Shown: positions 24,669-34,329, numbered from the stretch's first letter. The stretch: DNA of 39,203 nt from an uncultured Thalassolituus sp. (GCF_950066645.1 NZ_CATMFB010000021.1:1-39203), one strand, 5' to 3'. Numbers and translations are program-made. Notes: generated by a model from the letters alone, not told the origin.

Positions 24669-27236
24669 TTACATCAAAGATTTCAGCGTGTAGAGAAGAT
24701 CGAGTGCCTGGCGCGGAGTGATATCGTCCGGGCTGATGTCAGCCAATGCCTCTTCCACCGCACTGCTGGTGTCGGCAAACAGATCATTCTGTTGAGGGGC
24801 GGGAGCCGAGGTGGTTTTCACCGGCCGCGGAGCCGGGTTGCTGTGCTGTTCCAGCTGTGCCAGCTGAGCTTTTGCCTGAGCGATAACCGAGGGGGGAACG
24901 CCCGCCAGTTGCGCGACCTGCAGGCCATAACTCTGGTTTGCAGGGCCTTCTTCGACACTGTGCAGGAAGATAATGCGTTCGTCGTGCTCGGTGGCTTTCA
25001 GGTGCACATTTACCGCGTTGTTGTACTGCTCCGGCAGAGCAGTCATTTCGAAATAGTGTGTGGCAAACAGAGTAAAGGCGCCTGTACGTTCTGCCAGATG
25101 CGCCGCCGCAGCCCAGGCGAGAGACAGACCATCAAACGTGCTGGTGCCGCGTCCGACCTCGTCCATCAGCACCAGGCTGTCTCGCGTGGCATTGTGCAGG
25201 ATATTCGCTGTTTCGGTCATTTCCACCATAAAGGTAGAGCGGCCACCAGCCACGTCGTCGGCAGACCCCATGCGGGTGAAAATACGGTCGACGGGTCCCA
25301 GTCGACAGATGTCCGCCGGAACATAACTGCCAATATGTGCGAGCAGGGTGATCAGGGCAACCTGACGCATGTAGGTCGATTTACCGCCCATGTTCGGACC
25401 TGTGATGATCTGCATGCGACGGTCGTTGTCTAACTGGGTGTCATTCGCCACGAAAGGATCTGTGATCAGTGATTCAACCACCGGGTGACGTCCCTGGCGG
25501 ATATCGAGCACGCTGTCACTGGTTAACTCAGGCGCGCTGAAGCGCAGTGTTTCGGCACGCTCCGCCAGACAGGTCAGAACATCCAGTTCAGACAGAGCCG
25601 CAGCGGCGACCTGCAGCGGAATCAGATCCTCTGCGAGGTCAGTCAGTAGTTGCTCATAAAGCATTTTCTCGCGACTGAGGGCGCGGGCTTTGGCGCTCAG
25701 GGCTTTGTCTTCGAATTCTTTCAGCTCTGGCGTGATGAAGCGCTCAGCATTTTTCAGCGTCTGCCGGCGGACGTACTCGACGGGCGCCGCATCAGACTGC
25801 GCTTTACTTATTTCTATGTAGTAACCATGCACCCGGTTGTATCCAACCTTGAGAGTGCTGATGCCTGTGCGTTCGCGTTCGCGTTCTTCCAGTTTGACCA
25901 GATAATCGCCGGCGTTCTCACTGAGCGACCGCAGTTCATCCAGCTCGCCATCGTAGCCTTCAGCAAGCACGCCGCCATCGCGGATCACGACCGGAGGATT
26001 CTCAATAATCGCGGCCTGGAGCCGGCTTACCCACTGCGGAAATTCTGGTGCGCGTTCTGCAATACCCGCGGCGAGCGGTGAATCAAGATCCTGTAGTTTT
26101 GAACGAATGGCCGGTATCACGCTCAGGGCATCGCGCAGCCGGGCGAGATCACGCGGTCGGGCAGAGCCCAGTGCCACCCGGGACAGAATACGTTCGATGT
26201 CTCCCACCTGTTTCAGATCGGCATGGATGTCTTCATGTCCGTACTGCTGCAGGCATTGAGCGATAAAGCCCTGACGTTGCCCCAGAATGCTGTGGTCGCG
26301 CAGCGGCCGGTTAAGCCAGCGGCGCAGCAAACGGCTGCCCATTGCGGTTGCGGTTTTATCCAGAACCCAGGCCAGCGTGTATTGAGTATCGCCTTTCTGA
26401 TTGATGTCGATTTCCAGATTACGGCGACTGGCAGGATCAATAATGATGGCATCGTCGGGCTGCTCGACCGTCAGAGAACGGATATGAGGCAGGCTGTTAC
26501 GCTGTGTTTCCTGTGCGTAATGCAACAGTGCCCCGGCCGCGCGGATAGCCACCTTCATACCTTCGCACCCAAAGCCACGCAGATCGCGTGTTTTCAACTG
26601 AGTGGTCAGCAGGCGCAGTGCAGTGTCCGCTTCGTAATGCCAGGGCGCCTGGCGGGTGACGCCGGCTCGTTCAGCAATGGCGGCAGGGTAGGTAACGTCT
26701 TCCGGAAGCAGTAATTCGGCCGGGCGCAGACGTTCGATCTCTGCCAGCAGTGCATCTTCGCCGTCCACTTCGAGCACGCTGAAACGTCCGGATGAAATCT
26801 CCAGGAAAGCAATGCCGTGGCGTTGTTGCTGGCTGCAGAGAGACACCAGAAGGTTATCCTGATGTTCATCCAGAAGTGCTTCGTCTGTCAGTGTGCCCGG
26901 CGTAAGAATACGTACAACTTTGCGCTCCACCGGCCCTTTGGTGGTTGCCGGGTCTCCGACCTGCTCGGCGATGGCGACGGATACACCATGACGTACGAGC
27001 TTGGCGATATAGTTTTCAGCAGCATGGAACGGCACGCCTGCCATCGGGATCGGCTGACCACCGCTTTGCCCGCGGGCGGTGAGTGTAATGTCGAGCAGCT
27101 GAGCTGCGCGCTTGGCATCGTCATAAAACAGTTCATAAAAATCGCCCATGCGGTAGAACAGCATGGTTTCGGGAAACTCCGATTTGATTTTGAAGTACTG
27201 CTGCATCATCGGGGTGTGGGCAGATGCCTGACTCAT
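24669..27236 (-). CDS. mutS: DNA mismatch repair protein MutS
   Basis: MutS recognises mismatches and recruits MutL. The 855-residue protein has the mismatch-reading FYE motif (33-35, [10 protein letters not shown]), connector and lever domains, a clamp around residues 430-540, and the ABC-type ATPase with Walker [10 protein letters not shown] (613-621), ST near 667 and Walker [10 protein letters not shown] (692-700). The C-terminal tail ends in the helix-turn-helix and the short tetramerisation-type segment typical of long MutS. It is divergent from pncC with 68 bases between starts. Confidence 0.97.
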   Translation of the reverse strand: MSQASAHTPMMQQYFKIKSEFPETMLFYRMGDFYELFYDDAKRAAQLLDITLTARGQSGGQPIPMAGVPFHAAENYIAKLVRHGVSVAIAEQVGDPATTKGPVERKVVRILTPGTLTDEALLDEHQDNLLVSLCSQQQRHGIAFLEISSGRFSVLEVDGEDALLAEIERLRPAELLLPEDVTYPAAIAERAGVTRQAPWHYEADTALRLLTTQLKTRDLRGFGCEGMKVAIRAAGALLHYAQETQRNSLPHIRSLTVEQPDDAIIIDPASRRNLEIDINQKGDTQYTLAWVLDKTATAMGSRLLRRWLNRPLRDHSILGQRQGFIAQCLQQYGHEDIHADLKQVGDIERILSRVALGSARPRDLARLRDALSVIPAIRSKLQDLDSPLAAGIAERAPEFPQWVSRLQAAIIENPPVVIRDGGVLAEGYDGELDELRSLSENAGDYLVKLEERERERTGISTLKVGYNRVHGYYIEISKAQSDAAPVEYVRRQTLKNAERFITPELKEFEDKALSAKARALSREKMLYEQLLTDLAEDLIPLQVAAAALSELDVLTCLAERAETLRFSAPELTSDSVLDIRQGRHPVVESLITDPFVANDTQLDNDRRMQIITGPNMGGKSTYMRQVALITLLAHIGSYVPADICRLGPVDRIFTRMGSADDVAGGRSTFMVEMTETANILHNATRDSLVLMDEVGRGTSTFDGLSLAWAAAAHLAERTGAFTLFATHYFEMTALPEQYNNAVNVHLKATEHDERIIFLHSVEEGPANQSYGLQVAQLAGVPPSVIAQAKAQLAQLEQHSNPAPRPVKTTSAPAPQQNDLFADTSSAVEEALADISPDDITPRQALDLLYTLKSLM

Positions 27237-27304
27237 GTCGTGCGTGTCCTTTGGGCTTTTGTTACTCTGCGGCGGATTGTACGGGAAAGGCTGAGGATTC
27301 CGAA

Positions 27305-27784
27305 ATGTCGCACAATTCTGATGCTCTGTGTCATGCTCTCGCTGAACAGCTGCGTGCTCGTGGATGGCGCTTGGTCACCGCAGAATCCTGCACAGGCGGT
27401 GGTATTGCAGCGGCCTGTACAGACCTGCCGGGTAGCAGTGAGTGGTTTGAGTGTGGGTTTGTGACCTACTCCAATAAGGCAAAGGTCCGTGATCTTGCTG
27501 TTCCGCAGGACGTGCTGGACCATCATGGTGCCGTCAGTGAAGAAACCGTCAGGGCGATGGTGGCCGGGGCGCTGCGGTATGGTGACCTTGCCGTGGCTGT
27601 CAGCGGTATTGCCGGGCCTGGTGGTGCTGTGCCGGGGAAACCGGTCGGTACTGTGTGGATCGCCTGGGGCAGTGCAGAGGGCACAGAGGCGCAATGTTAT
27701 TGCTTTGATGGTGACCGTAGTAATGTTCGCCACATGACAATCGGGACAGCGCTGAAAAACCTGTATGAATATCTGGATAAATAA
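27305..27784 (+). CDS. pncC: Nicotinamide-nucleotide amidase PncC (CinA C-terminal type)
   Basis: PncC deamidates NMN to nicotinate mononucleotide and so recycles pyridine nucleotides. The 159-residue protein is a stand-alone CinA C-terminal domain. The catalytic Ser motif AESCTGGG (26-33) and the Lys-bearing YSNKAK (55-60) are present, as is VSGIAGPGG near residue 99. ATG 27305 has GAGG about eight bases upstream; the frame upstream of it only antisenses mutS. The order pncC-recA-recX (often with mutS and fdxA) is widespread in Pseudomonas and its relatives. Confidence 0.93.
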   Translation: MSHNSDALCHALAEQLRARGWRLVTAESCTGGGIAAACTDLPGSSEWFECGFVTYSNKAKVRDLAVPQDVLDHHGAVSEETVRAMVAGALRYGDLAVAVSGIAGPGGAVPGKPVGTVWIAWGSAEGTEAQCYCFDGDRSNVRHMTIGTALKNLYEYLDK

Positions 27785-27795
27785 CCAGTAGTGCG

Positions 27796-27840
27796 TTGAC
27801 ATTAAAAAAAATCGTGGTTAAATACTGGTTAAATTTACAG
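27796..27840 (+). promoter_or_regulatory. recA promoter with LexA (SOS) box
   Basis: TTGACA (27796-27801) is followed after 17 bases by TAAATA (27819-27824). Overlapping the downstream edge is CTGG-TTAAATTT-ACAG (27825-27840), which matches the CTGT-N8-ACAG LexA consensus except for one base. Binding there would block polymerase, giving SOS control of recA and recX. Confidence 0.88.
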
Positions 27841-27868
27841 GCCCATGTGACCAGCAAAGGATCAGACA

Positions 27869-28906
27869 ATGGACGCGAACAAACAGAAAGCCCTTGAAGC
27901 CGCTCTTGGCCAGATCGAACGACAGTTCGGTAAAGGCGCCATCATGAAAATGGGTGAACAGCCCCGTGAAGCTATTCCGGCCGTGTCTACCGGTTCTCTG
28001 TCTCTGGATATTGCACTGGGTATAGGCGGTCTGCCAATGGGCCGTATTGTTGAAATCTACGGCCCTGAAAGCTCCGGTAAAACCACCATGTGTCTGTCTG
28101 TGATGGCTCAGGCCCAGAAAATGGGTAAGACCGTTGCGATCATTGATGCCGAGCATGCACTTGATCCGCTGTACGCCGAGAAACTGGGTGTTGATCTGGA
28201 TGGTCTGCTGGTGTCTCAGCCGGATACAGGTGAACAGGCGCTGGAGATCTGTGACAGTCTGGTCCGTTCAGGTGCCGTGGATGTGATTGTTGTCGACTCG
28301 GTTGCGGCACTGACTCCGAAAGCCGAAATTGAAGGCGAAATGGGCGACAGCCACGTGGGTTTGCAGGCGCGTCTGATGTCACAGGCTCTGCGTAAGATTA
28401 CCGGTAACGTTAAACACGCGAACTGTCTGGTGATCTTCATTAACCAGATTCGTATGAAGATTGGCGTGATGTTCGGTAGCCCGGAAACGACAACCGGTGG
28501 TAACGCACTGAAGTTCTACTCGTCTGTGCGTCTTGATATCCGTCGCACAGGTTCTGTGAAGCAGGGTGATGAGGTGATCGGTAACGAGACCCGGGTGAAG
28601 GTGGTTAAGAACAAGGTGTCTCCACCGTTCAAACAGGCTGAATTCCAGATCATGTATGGCGCTGGTATTTATCACATGGGCGAAGTAATCGACCTGGGTG
28701 TGAAATGCGGACTGGTTGAGAAGTCTGGTGCCTGGTACAGCTATAAAGGCGACAAGATTGGTCAGGGTAAAGCGAATGCAGCTAACTACCTGTCAGAGCA
28801 CCCTGAAATGGCAAATGAGATCGAAACTGAGATCCGTGCTCAGCTGCTGAATGTTCCCCGTACCGGTGAAGTCGCAAACGAAGCCGATGAAGAAGTCGAA
28901 GCCTGA
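27869..28906 (+). CDS. recA: Recombinase RecA
   Basis: RecA forms filaments on single-stranded DNA, drives strand exchange and triggers LexA cleavage. The 345 residues include Walker [10 protein letters not shown] (65-73), the Walker B strand [12 protein letters not shown] near 140, the L1 and L2 DNA-binding loops and an acidic C-terminal tail (EADEEVEA). A good ribosome-binding site (AAAGGA) lies eight bases before the ATG. The leader carries the LexA box. Confidence 0.98.
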   Translation: MDANKQKALEAALGQIERQFGKGAIMKMGEQPREAIPAVSTGSLSLDIALGIGGLPMGRIVEIYGPESSGKTTMCLSVMAQAQKMGKTVAIIDAEHALDPLYAEKLGVDLDGLLVSQPDTGEQALEICDSLVRSGAVDVIVVDSVAALTPKAEIEGEMGDSHVGLQARLMSQALRKITGNVKHANCLVIFINQIRMKIGVMFGSPETTTGGNALKFYSSVRLDIRRTGSVKQGDEVIGNETRVKVVKNKVSPPFKQAEFQIMYGAGIYHMGEVIDLGVKCGLVEKSGAWYSYKGDKIGQGKANAANYLSEHPEMANEIETEIRAQLLNVPRTGEVANEADEEVEA

Positions 28907-29366
28907 GCCACTTGATCGCTCTGCTCTGAAACACGCGGCGGTTGATCTGCTCAGCCGCCGTGATTATTCGCGCCAGGAACTGTGGCGTAAACTTTCCCCT
29001 AAAGCCGCTTCTGCGGACGATCTGGACAATGTTCTGAACGAGCTTTCAGATAACTCCTGGCAATCAGATGAGCGCTTTGGCGTCATGTATTTACGCAGCC
29101 GGACTTCCCGTGGTCTGGGACCGGTACGCCTGCGTCAGGAATTGCGGATGAAAGGTCTGGATGATGATCTGACCCGCGACCTGATGGAGCAGCAGAGCCA
29201 GGACTGGCAAGGCCTCGCAACCGAGGTGGCCCAAAAGAAATGGTCGGCCCTGAAGGCGGATGACCCTCGCCGTTTTGAAAAGCTTTATCGTTTTCTCGCT
29301 TATCGGGGCTTTCCCTCGGATGTCATCCGATCTGTGATGGAACAATTCGGGACAAGCAATCGCTGA
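28887..29366 (+). CDS. recX: Regulatory protein RecX
   Basis: RecX inhibits RecA filament growth by capping or binding the filament. The 159-residue, all-helical product shows the three-helix repeats of the family, e.g. [15 protein letters not shown] and [17 protein letters not shown], and the terminal [16 protein letters not shown] 28887 is inside the recA coding region, 20 bases before its end in another frame, so translation is likely coupled to recA and expression kept lower. The visible ribosome-binding site is poor. A further in-frame ATG at 28851 would add 12 residues and is less likely. Confidence 0.9.
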   Translation: MKKSKPEPLDRSALKHAAVDLLSRRDYSRQELWRKLSPKAASADDLDNVLNELSDNSWQSDERFGVMYLRSRTSRGLGPVRLRQELRMKGLDDDLTRDLMEQQSQDWQGLATEVAQKKWSALKADDPRRFEKLYRFLAYRGFPSDVIRSVMEQFGTSNR

Positions 29367-29422
29367 CCCTACATTTTATCGGCCTATTTTAGTGCCTAAT
29401 GTTACAGTGTCGCCTCAGTCTA

Positions 29423-29451
29423 TTGACTAACTGCAGCCACCTCCCGATTAT
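29423..29451 (+). promoter_or_regulatory. Probable promoter of the AraC-type regulator
   Basis: TTGACT (29423-29428) and GATTAT (29446-29451) are 17 bases apart, with the predicted start of transcription near 29458. Confidence 0.5.
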
Positions 29452-29457
29452 CGCGTG

Positions 29458-29487
29458 TAAGACAAAGAACAATTGTTAACTGTCTTA
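29458..29487. promoter_or_regulatory. Thirty-base inverted repeat over the start of transcription
   Basis: TAAGACA (29458-29464) and TGTCTTA (29481-29487) are perfect arms, and the centre holds the perfect palindrome AACAATTGTT (29468-29477). It sits immediately downstream of the -10, so a bound protein would repress; autoregulation by the AraC-type product is the simplest guess. Confidence 0.5.
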
Positions 29488-29519
29488 GTTTGACGACGGA
29501 ATTTTCATTGGGGAGGGAT

Positions 29520-30557
29520 ATGGCTCCGACTGCTCAGGTCGATATTGTATTGGTACAGCACCTGCTCAACTATTGGGCAGATCGTGGAATCAATATGGAT
29601 CAGGTCTGGCCGGTGCTGGGAATCGATCCCCAATCACCGCTACCACGCTGGGTTGATACTGACCGCGTTGCTGACGCATACGACTATGCGGCCAGGGTTC
29701 TTGACGACCCGCATTATCCATTTGATATCGGTATGTACATTGCGCGCCGCGATATGCCATTGCAGCGGATGCTTCGCTACGCCGGTAACCTGCGCAAAGG
29801 CATCGAGGCCTTACTGCCTTTCGTTTATCTGACGACTGGTAGTCTCAAGTACGGCCTTCAGGATTCTGCTGATGGTGCTGTGCTTGTGACGGTGGAACGC
29901 CATCCCGAACGTAAGGTATCGCCGCTTCAGTTATGCGCCGCTGTTACTATTCTGGCATGTGTCTGTCGGGACGTTCTGGGGCGCGGATATACCGGATCTG
30001 ATCTTATTATCCGTGCACCTGAAGATCTGGTGCGCAACGAACAGTCTCTGTCGTCCCACGTCGGCATTCAGGTTCAAGCGGCCAGCGGATTTATGGTCGA
30101 AATCAGTCGCGATGCATGGACCAGGGCAGGATGTGATCCGCAACCGGTGCTGTTTCGTGGTGTACTGCGCGAGCTGGTTCGCCAGGATGAGCGTTTCCGT
30201 GAACATGTGGCGCTCTACAACGAACTGAAAGACATTCTGCAGATGTGCCTGATGCGACGTAACGTATCGCAGGAAGGGGTGGCCGATCAGTTGGGGATCA
30301 GTGTCCGCAATCTGCAGCGGCGGTTAAGGGCACTGGGGACGACCTACCAGAACCTTCTGGATGAGGCACGCCAGGGGCTGGCCATGAAGCTTATCTGTGA
30401 GGGAGACATGCCTCTGTATGAAGTGGCATACATGGTGGGCTATACCGAGCCCAGCGCCTTCTATAAAGCGTTCCGGCGCTGGACAGGCTCAACGCCTGGC
30501 GAATACCGCCAGACGTATTTCACAACCCTCAGTGCAATTTCAGGCGCGGACGAATAA
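29520..30557 (+). CDS. AraC-family transcriptional regulator (Arabinose_bd-type N-terminus)
   Basis: The product (345 residues) has an N-terminal ligand domain of the PF12625 type found in OruR/ArgR-like and lipid-responsive AraC regulators (about 10-195), and a C-terminal double helix-turn-helix (about 240-335). The first reads VADQLGISVRNLQRRLRALG and the second VAYMVGYTEPSAFYKAFRRW, followed by TPGEYR. The start is uncertain: ATG 29520 has GGGAGGG very close (two bases), while in-frame TTG codons at 29490 and 29508 lack a better site. It is convergent with and overlaps the NADH dehydrogenase gene by 29 bases. Targets and inducer unknown. Confidence 0.88.
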   Translation: MAPTAQVDIVLVQHLLNYWADRGINMDQVWPVLGIDPQSPLPRWVDTDRVADAYDYAARVLDDPHYPFDIGMYIARRDMPLQRMLRYAGNLRKGIEALLPFVYLTTGSLKYGLQDSADGAVLVTVERHPERKVSPLQLCAAVTILACVCRDVLGRGYTGSDLIIRAPEDLVRNEQSLSSHVGIQVQAASGFMVEISRDAWTRAGCDPQPVLFRGVLRELVRQDERFREHVALYNELKDILQMCLMRRNVSQEGVADQLGISVRNLQRRLRALGTTYQNLLDEARQGLAMKLICEGDMPLYEVAYMVGYTEPSAFYKAFRRWTGSTPGEYRQTYFTTLSAISGADE

Positions 30558-31812
30558 CTTTATTGATGTGCCCCACCAGGGAGAGGAGCAGGGTACGCCA
30601 GTAGCCGTGCAATGCCACCTGGTGCAGTCGGTAAAGTGACACGTAAACCAGCCGCGCCAGGCGCCCTTCAATCATCAGTGAACCGCGCGTCAGATTTCCC
30701 ATCAGACTACCCACGGTCGAGTAGCGGCTCAGAGATACCAGAGATCCTTTGTCGCGATAGACGAACTCGGGCATTGGCTTACCCTGATGGTGCGCGTACA
30801 GGGCTTTGATCAGGTGACTGGCCTGTTGATGCGCCGCCTGAGCTCTGGGGGGAACAGGCTTTCCATCCGTGTGCAGAACGCTGCAGCAATCGCCCAGCGC
30901 GAAAATATTGTCATCACTGGTCTGCAAGGAAGCGTTCACAACGAGCTGGTTGGCTCTGTTGGTTTCCAGACCGAGGGTGGCCATAAATTCAGGAGCTTTT
31001 ACTCCGGCGGCCCAGACCCGGAGGACGGCAGGGATAAGGTTGCCTTCTTTGGTCATGAAACCCTGATCAGTGACCTCTGTAATCATGGTGCTGGTTTCGA
31101 CGTCGACGCCAAGCGCTTCGAGCTCTTTCGTGGCAGCCGAGGACAGTCTTGGGGGCAGCGCTGGCAGGATACGCTCTCCTGCTTCAATCAGGCTGACTTT
31201 CAGCTGATCCGGGGAAACATTACGCAGGCCGTACGAGGCCATCACTTCTGCTGTGTTGTACAGCTCGGCTGAAAGTTCGACTCCGGTTGCCCCGGCCCCT
31301 ACGATAGCAATGCGTAATGGTTCTGGATTTTCGCGGTTGCTGCAGCGCAGAAATTCATTCAGTAGCACCCGATGGAAGCGCTCTGCCTGTCTCCGGCTGT
31401 CGAGGAATATGCAGTGCTCTGCGGCGCCTTTGGTGCCGAAGTCATTGGTGACACTGCCAATTGCCAGAACCAGAGTGTCATAATTCACTGTGCGTTCGGG
31501 AAGAACGATTTCTTTCTGATCGTCCAACATAGGTTCGAGAACGACGGCCTTATTGTCGCGGTCAAGCCCACTCATCCGCCCGATCTGAAACGAAAATCCG
31601 TGTTGTTTTCCGTGGGCCCGGTAATTCAGTTCGTCAATTCCGGAATCCAGTGCGCCGGTGGCAACTTCGTGAAGCAGGGGCTTCCACAAGTGTGTGGGGT
31701 TGGCGTCGATCAGAATAATTTCCGCTTTCTTGCGACGGCCAAGCTTTCGTCCGAGTTGCGTGGCCAGTTCTAACCCACCTGCGCCACCGCCAACAATGAC
31801 GATCTTCTGCAT
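30529..31812 (-). CDS. ndh: Type II NADH dehydrogenase (NDH-2)
   Basis: NDH-2 passes electrons from NADH through FAD to quinone without pumping protons. The 427 residues show FAD-binding IVIVGGGAGGLELA (4-17), NAD-binding IAIVGAGATGVELSAEL near 168, LRVWAAGVKAPEF, NIFALGDC and the quinone-site motif PPRAQAAHQQASHL. The C-terminal stretch (LVYVSLYRLHQVALHG) should form the membrane-contacting amphipathic helix. GGAG lies eight bases before the ATG. Its 3' end overlaps the 3' end of the convergent AraC-type gene by 29 bases. Confidence 0.93.
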   Translation of the reverse strand: MQKIVIVGGGAGGLELATQLGRKLGRRKKAEIILIDANPTHLWKPLLHEVATGALDSGIDELNYRAHGKQHGFSFQIGRMSGLDRDNKAVVLEPMLDDQKEIVLPERTVNYDTLVLAIGSVTNDFGTKGAAEHCIFLDSRRQAERFHRVLLNEFLRCSNRENPEPLRIAIVGAGATGVELSAELYNTAEVMASYGLRNVSPDQLKVSLIEAGERILPALPPRLSSAATKELEALGVDVETSTMITEVTDQGFMTKEGNLIPAVLRVWAAGVKAPEFMATLGLETNRANQLVVNASLQTSDDNIFALGDCCSVLHTDGKPVPPRAQAAHQQASHLIKALYAHHQGKPMPEFVYRDKGSLVSLSRYSTVGSLMGNLTRGSLMIEGRLARLVYVSLYRLHQVALHGYWRTLLLSLVGHINKVIRPRLKLH

Positions 31813-31845
31813 GATGAACTCCCATTAAGGTAAAAATCTGGCGGC

Positions 31846-31874
31846 ATTATACGGATAAAAACCATAAAAGTCGG
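31846..31874 (-). promoter_or_regulatory. Probable ndh promoter
   Basis: A perfect minus-strand -10 TATAAT (31851-31846) stands 17 bases from CCGACT (31874-31869). The -35 lies in one arm of the terminator hairpin of the preceding gene. Confidence 0.45.
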
Positions 31875-31908
31875 GAGGTTTCTGGCGAATAATCACCCCC
31901 GACTTTTA
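31865..31908 (-). terminator. Terminator-like hairpin after the epoxide-hydrolase-like gene
   Basis: Eleven-base perfect arms (TAAAAGTCGGG/CCCGACTTTTA) start 17 bases after the stop codon, enclose a 22-base loop that can pair further (GGT/ACC), and are followed on the minus strand by TGGTTTTT. Confidence 0.65.
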
Positions 31909-31925
31909 CGGTCTGTGCAAACAGG

Positions 31926-32795
31926 TCAGTGTTTGCTGGCAGGATGGTTTCTGATGTGTTCCAGAATACGCAGACTGACCTCTTCTGGCTTGTCGTGCGC
32001 CAGCCAGTGCGTGGCGTCCGGGTAGGTGATCAGCTCACCTTCAGTCAGCATAGAAACACTGTTGTGCGCCATATCGACAGTCAGTGCGAGATCATTTTCA
32101 CCCCAGAGAATCCGGGTTGGTGTATGCACTGTGTTGCCGTGAGGAGGAACAGGCTGGCTGCGCATTGCAGAGCGATAATAGTTAATCTGAGCACGCATTG
32201 TGCCTGGAATTTTCCAGTGATCGACTAATGTCTGAATATCTTCTGTAGTATAGCTGCCCTGATTAGAGGTCCGCTTGAGTACATTGCGGAAGATAAAATA
32301 ATTACCGAAGGGAACCGTAAGCTCAGGTAAATAAGGCAGCTGAAAATAGAACACATACCAGCTCTTCAGAATCTGCAGCGGCTTACGTTTTAGCGTATTC
32401 AGAAAGACAGTCGGGTGTGGGACATTCAGGATAGTCAGGCTGGCGAGCTGTTCCGGTTTATTCAGGGCAAACCACCAGGCGACCATTGCTCCCCAGTCAT
32501 GGCCGACCAGATGAATTTTCTCAACGCCGGCGTACCGTCGGATGGCATCAACATCCTTAATCAGTTCATCCACATGATAGTCTGCAACGTCAGAGGGTTT
32601 TGATGACTGACCATAGCCCCGCATATTGGGAGCGAATACCCGGTACCCTGCTTCAGCCAGAGCTGGGATCTGTGCTTTCCAGGTATTCCAGCATTCGGGA
32701 AAACCATGCAGCAGCACAACGACTTCACCGTCGTCGGGGCCGGCACACCGGGTTTCCAGACCAATGGGTCCGTTGTAGATGTAATTCGTATTCAT
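31926..32795 (-). CDS. Alpha/beta hydrolase, epoxide-hydrolase-like
   Basis: The 289 residues match the soluble epoxide hydrolase / haloalkane dehalogenase branch. Visible elements are the oxyanion motif HGFPE (30-34), the nucleophile Asp100 in VGHDWG, a lid with candidate ring-opening Tyr residues (YVFYFQLPY near 150 and NYYRSAM near 206), acid Asp235 in LWGENDLAL and His263 in ATHWLAHDKPEEV. Asp as nucleophile and lid Tyr residues favour epoxide hydrolase over esterase; the substrate is unknown. No signal peptide is seen, so it is cytoplasmic. It lies 13 bases after the small membrane protein and is probably in one transcript with it. Confidence 0.9.
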   Translation of the reverse strand: MNTNYIYNGPIGLETRCAGPDDGEVVVLLHGFPECWNTWKAQIPALAEAGYRVFAPNMRGYGQSSKPSDVADYHVDELIKDVDAIRRYAGVEKIHLVGHDWGAMVAWWFALNKPEQLASLTILNVPHPTVFLNTLKRKPLQILKSWYVFYFQLPYLPELTVPFGNYFIFRNVLKRTSNQGSYTTEDIQTLVDHWKIPGTMRAQINYYRSAMRSQPVPPHGNTVHTPTRILWGENDLALTVDMAHNSVSMLTEGELITYPDATHWLAHDKPEEVSLRILEHIRNHPASKH

Positions 32796-32808
32796 AGGTC
32801 CTCTGTGG

Positions 32809-33045
32809 TTATTGGTTGTGGGAGGACGGGGTGAGATCAGCGAGTCCCAGCAGTTGCAACGCGCCAGCTACCAGAATCAGGCCGCATACCAACTGAATAA
32901 TATGGCGCATGATGGCAGGGCGTTTGCGATAACTGACATGGTGGCGGATAAACTTGGGGTGTCCGAAAGGCCCGATGCCCAGATTGAGCATGGTGAGCGC
33001 CATTGCCGGAAGCATAGCCAGCAGTATCAGGCCTGTCAGATCCAT
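32809..33045 (-). CDS. Small membrane protein, 78 residues
   Basis: The start at 33045 has AGGA seven bases upstream and lies two bases after the stop of the exported protein, so the two are coupled. Two hydrophobic helices (about 4-24 and 47-67) are joined by a basic loop with HPKFIRHHVSYRKR. The positive-inside rule puts that loop in the cytoplasm. I do not recognise the family. Confidence 0.75.
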   Translation of the reverse strand: MDLTGLILLAMLPAMALTMLNLGIGPFGHPKFIRHHVSYRKRPAIMRHIIQLVCGLILVAGALQLLGLADLTPSSHNQ

Positions 33046-33047
33046 GG

Positions 33048-34019
33048 TTATTTCCTTTTGTCTGTTTTCTCCGACAGCTGGCGGCAATGAAGCTGGTTAA
33101 GCGCTTCTTCAGCCGTGTGTACTGTCAGCGTTGCGCACTGTGAGGTGAGCTCGCGTATTTTTTTACGGTAGTCGTCCGCATCCAGCCGACTCAGTGCCAC
33201 AGCATACTCGTAGTAGATCGCGGGGACCCGGTGCTCCAGCGCCATTGCTTTTTCAAAGGCCTCTTTGCTGCTGCTCTCTGTTGCACCGTAGGTGATGCTG
33301 CCCAGGAAGGAGCCTACGCGCTCGACGATGCCGGCTTCAAGTCCGCCCTGAGTCGCAGGATAAATAGCCTGTTCCGGATTCCGTTCACGGAGTTCTTTCA
33401 GTGTTTCCTGAGAATAGGGGATGTATCCAGAGGAGCGGGCTTCGCCGGTCGACATCAGTTCAAGCGTTCTGACGCGGGCATAAACGAGGCCGAACAGTGC
33501 AAAATCATAGCCGGCTGCTAATGTCAGTCCGACATTAGACTGCTCGGCGGCACTGTTAAATTCTTCCAGCTTTTCGTCTTTATCTTTTACCAGCAACGTC
33601 GCATGAATAAGACGGGAGTAGACGGCAGGAATCTGCCCGAAAGGCCCCAGTGTCATACCGAGTTCGTAGGCTTCTTTAAATCTACCGGCAAAATGCAGAC
33701 GCCACACCTGCTGAAGCTGGGCAGCCAGAGGTTCGTAGTCTGTCTTGTGAATTGCCGCGGCAACGGCTGGGTGAACATCGTCACCTGAGGCGGCTTCCAG
33801 AACGGCGATGGCCAGTCTGGGATACTGCTCCATCATAGATCTGAGCCAGTTAGCGTCGGGGTAGTCTACCTGGGTAATGGCAGTCAGATCGGCCCAGTGC
33901 TCTTTCAGCGCACTGCCTTCATAATTAAAAGCAGGCAGGTCGTCGGGGTAGTCTTCCCAATCTGTAGCTGCAGCAGGCAGGGAGAATAAGAGTGAACAAC
34001 TCAGCAGCCAGCGAAGCAT
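33048..34019 (-). CDS. Exported helical-repeat protein of unknown function
   Basis: A clear signal peptide (residues 1-18, ending PAAA) precedes about 305 residues that are almost wholly helical, with TPR/Sel1-like alternation (e.g. GRFKEAYELGMTLG, and KEAFEKAMALEHRVPAIYYE with its EYAVAL continuation). Two Cys residues near the C-terminus (SQCATLT and LHCRQL) could form a disulphide in the periplasm. The tail is very basic (SEKTDKRK). The ribosome-binding site AAGGA is good. It heads a probable three-gene unit with the small membrane protein and the epoxide-hydrolase-like enzyme. Function unknown. Confidence 0.82.
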   Translation of the reverse strand: MLRWLLSCSLLFSLPAAATDWEDYPDDLPAFNYEGSALKEHWADLTAITQVDYPDANWLRSMMEQYPRLAIAVLEAASGDDVHPAVAAAIHKTDYEPLAAQLQQVWRLHFAGRFKEAYELGMTLGPFGQIPAVYSRLIHATLLVKDKDEKLEEFNSAAEQSNVGLTLAAGYDFALFGLVYARVRTLELMSTGEARSSGYIPYSQETLKELRERNPEQAIYPATQGGLEAGIVERVGSFLGSITYGATESSSKEAFEKAMALEHRVPAIYYEYAVALSRLDADDYRKKIRELTSQCATLTVHTAEEALNQLHCRQLSEKTDKRK

Positions 34020-34105
34020 GGCATGTCCTTATTTCAAAAAAGAGCAGTATAAACATGCTGGCCGCTTAAGTGCTTTTCTTTTTTTTGAATGCCCGATACG
34101 TATTT

Positions 34106-34306
34106 TCAGAAAGCGCCACCGGGGCGTATACCTGCTGCTTTCAGTATTTTCGCCAGAGGGCAGAAACCGGTGAAGGCAGCCTGAAGCATATTTGCTCCGA
34201 CAAAAGCGGTAAACCAAAGCCAGTGGACGGAGTGCAGCTGTGACAGCCCCAGACTGATCAGAATAAAGCAGCCCGCGATAGCAAAGACGAGACGATCGAT
34301 ATTCAT
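34106..34306 (-). CDS. DUF2892 (YgaP-type) inner membrane protein
   Basis: The 66-residue product consists of two membrane helices (about 7-24 and 28-46) followed by the family signature [15 protein letters not shown]. coli YgaP carries the same module fused to rhodanese; the stand-alone form is common and often under sulphide- or metal-responsive ArsR-type repressors. A very strong ribosome-binding site (GGAGG) precedes the ATG. The promoter overlaps a palindrome. Confidence 0.88.
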   Translation of the reverse strand: MNIDRLVFAIAGCFILISLGLSQLHSVHWLWFTAFVGANMLQAAFTGFCPLAKILKAAGIRPGGAF

Positions 34307-34329
34307 GTGATACCTCCGGGTATCCTTAA

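Noticed and set aside
24390..25433. Open frame of 347 codons on the plus strand across fdxA and mutS
   Set aside because: Antisense to two clear genes, with no start signals; composition is that of a reverse-frame shadow.
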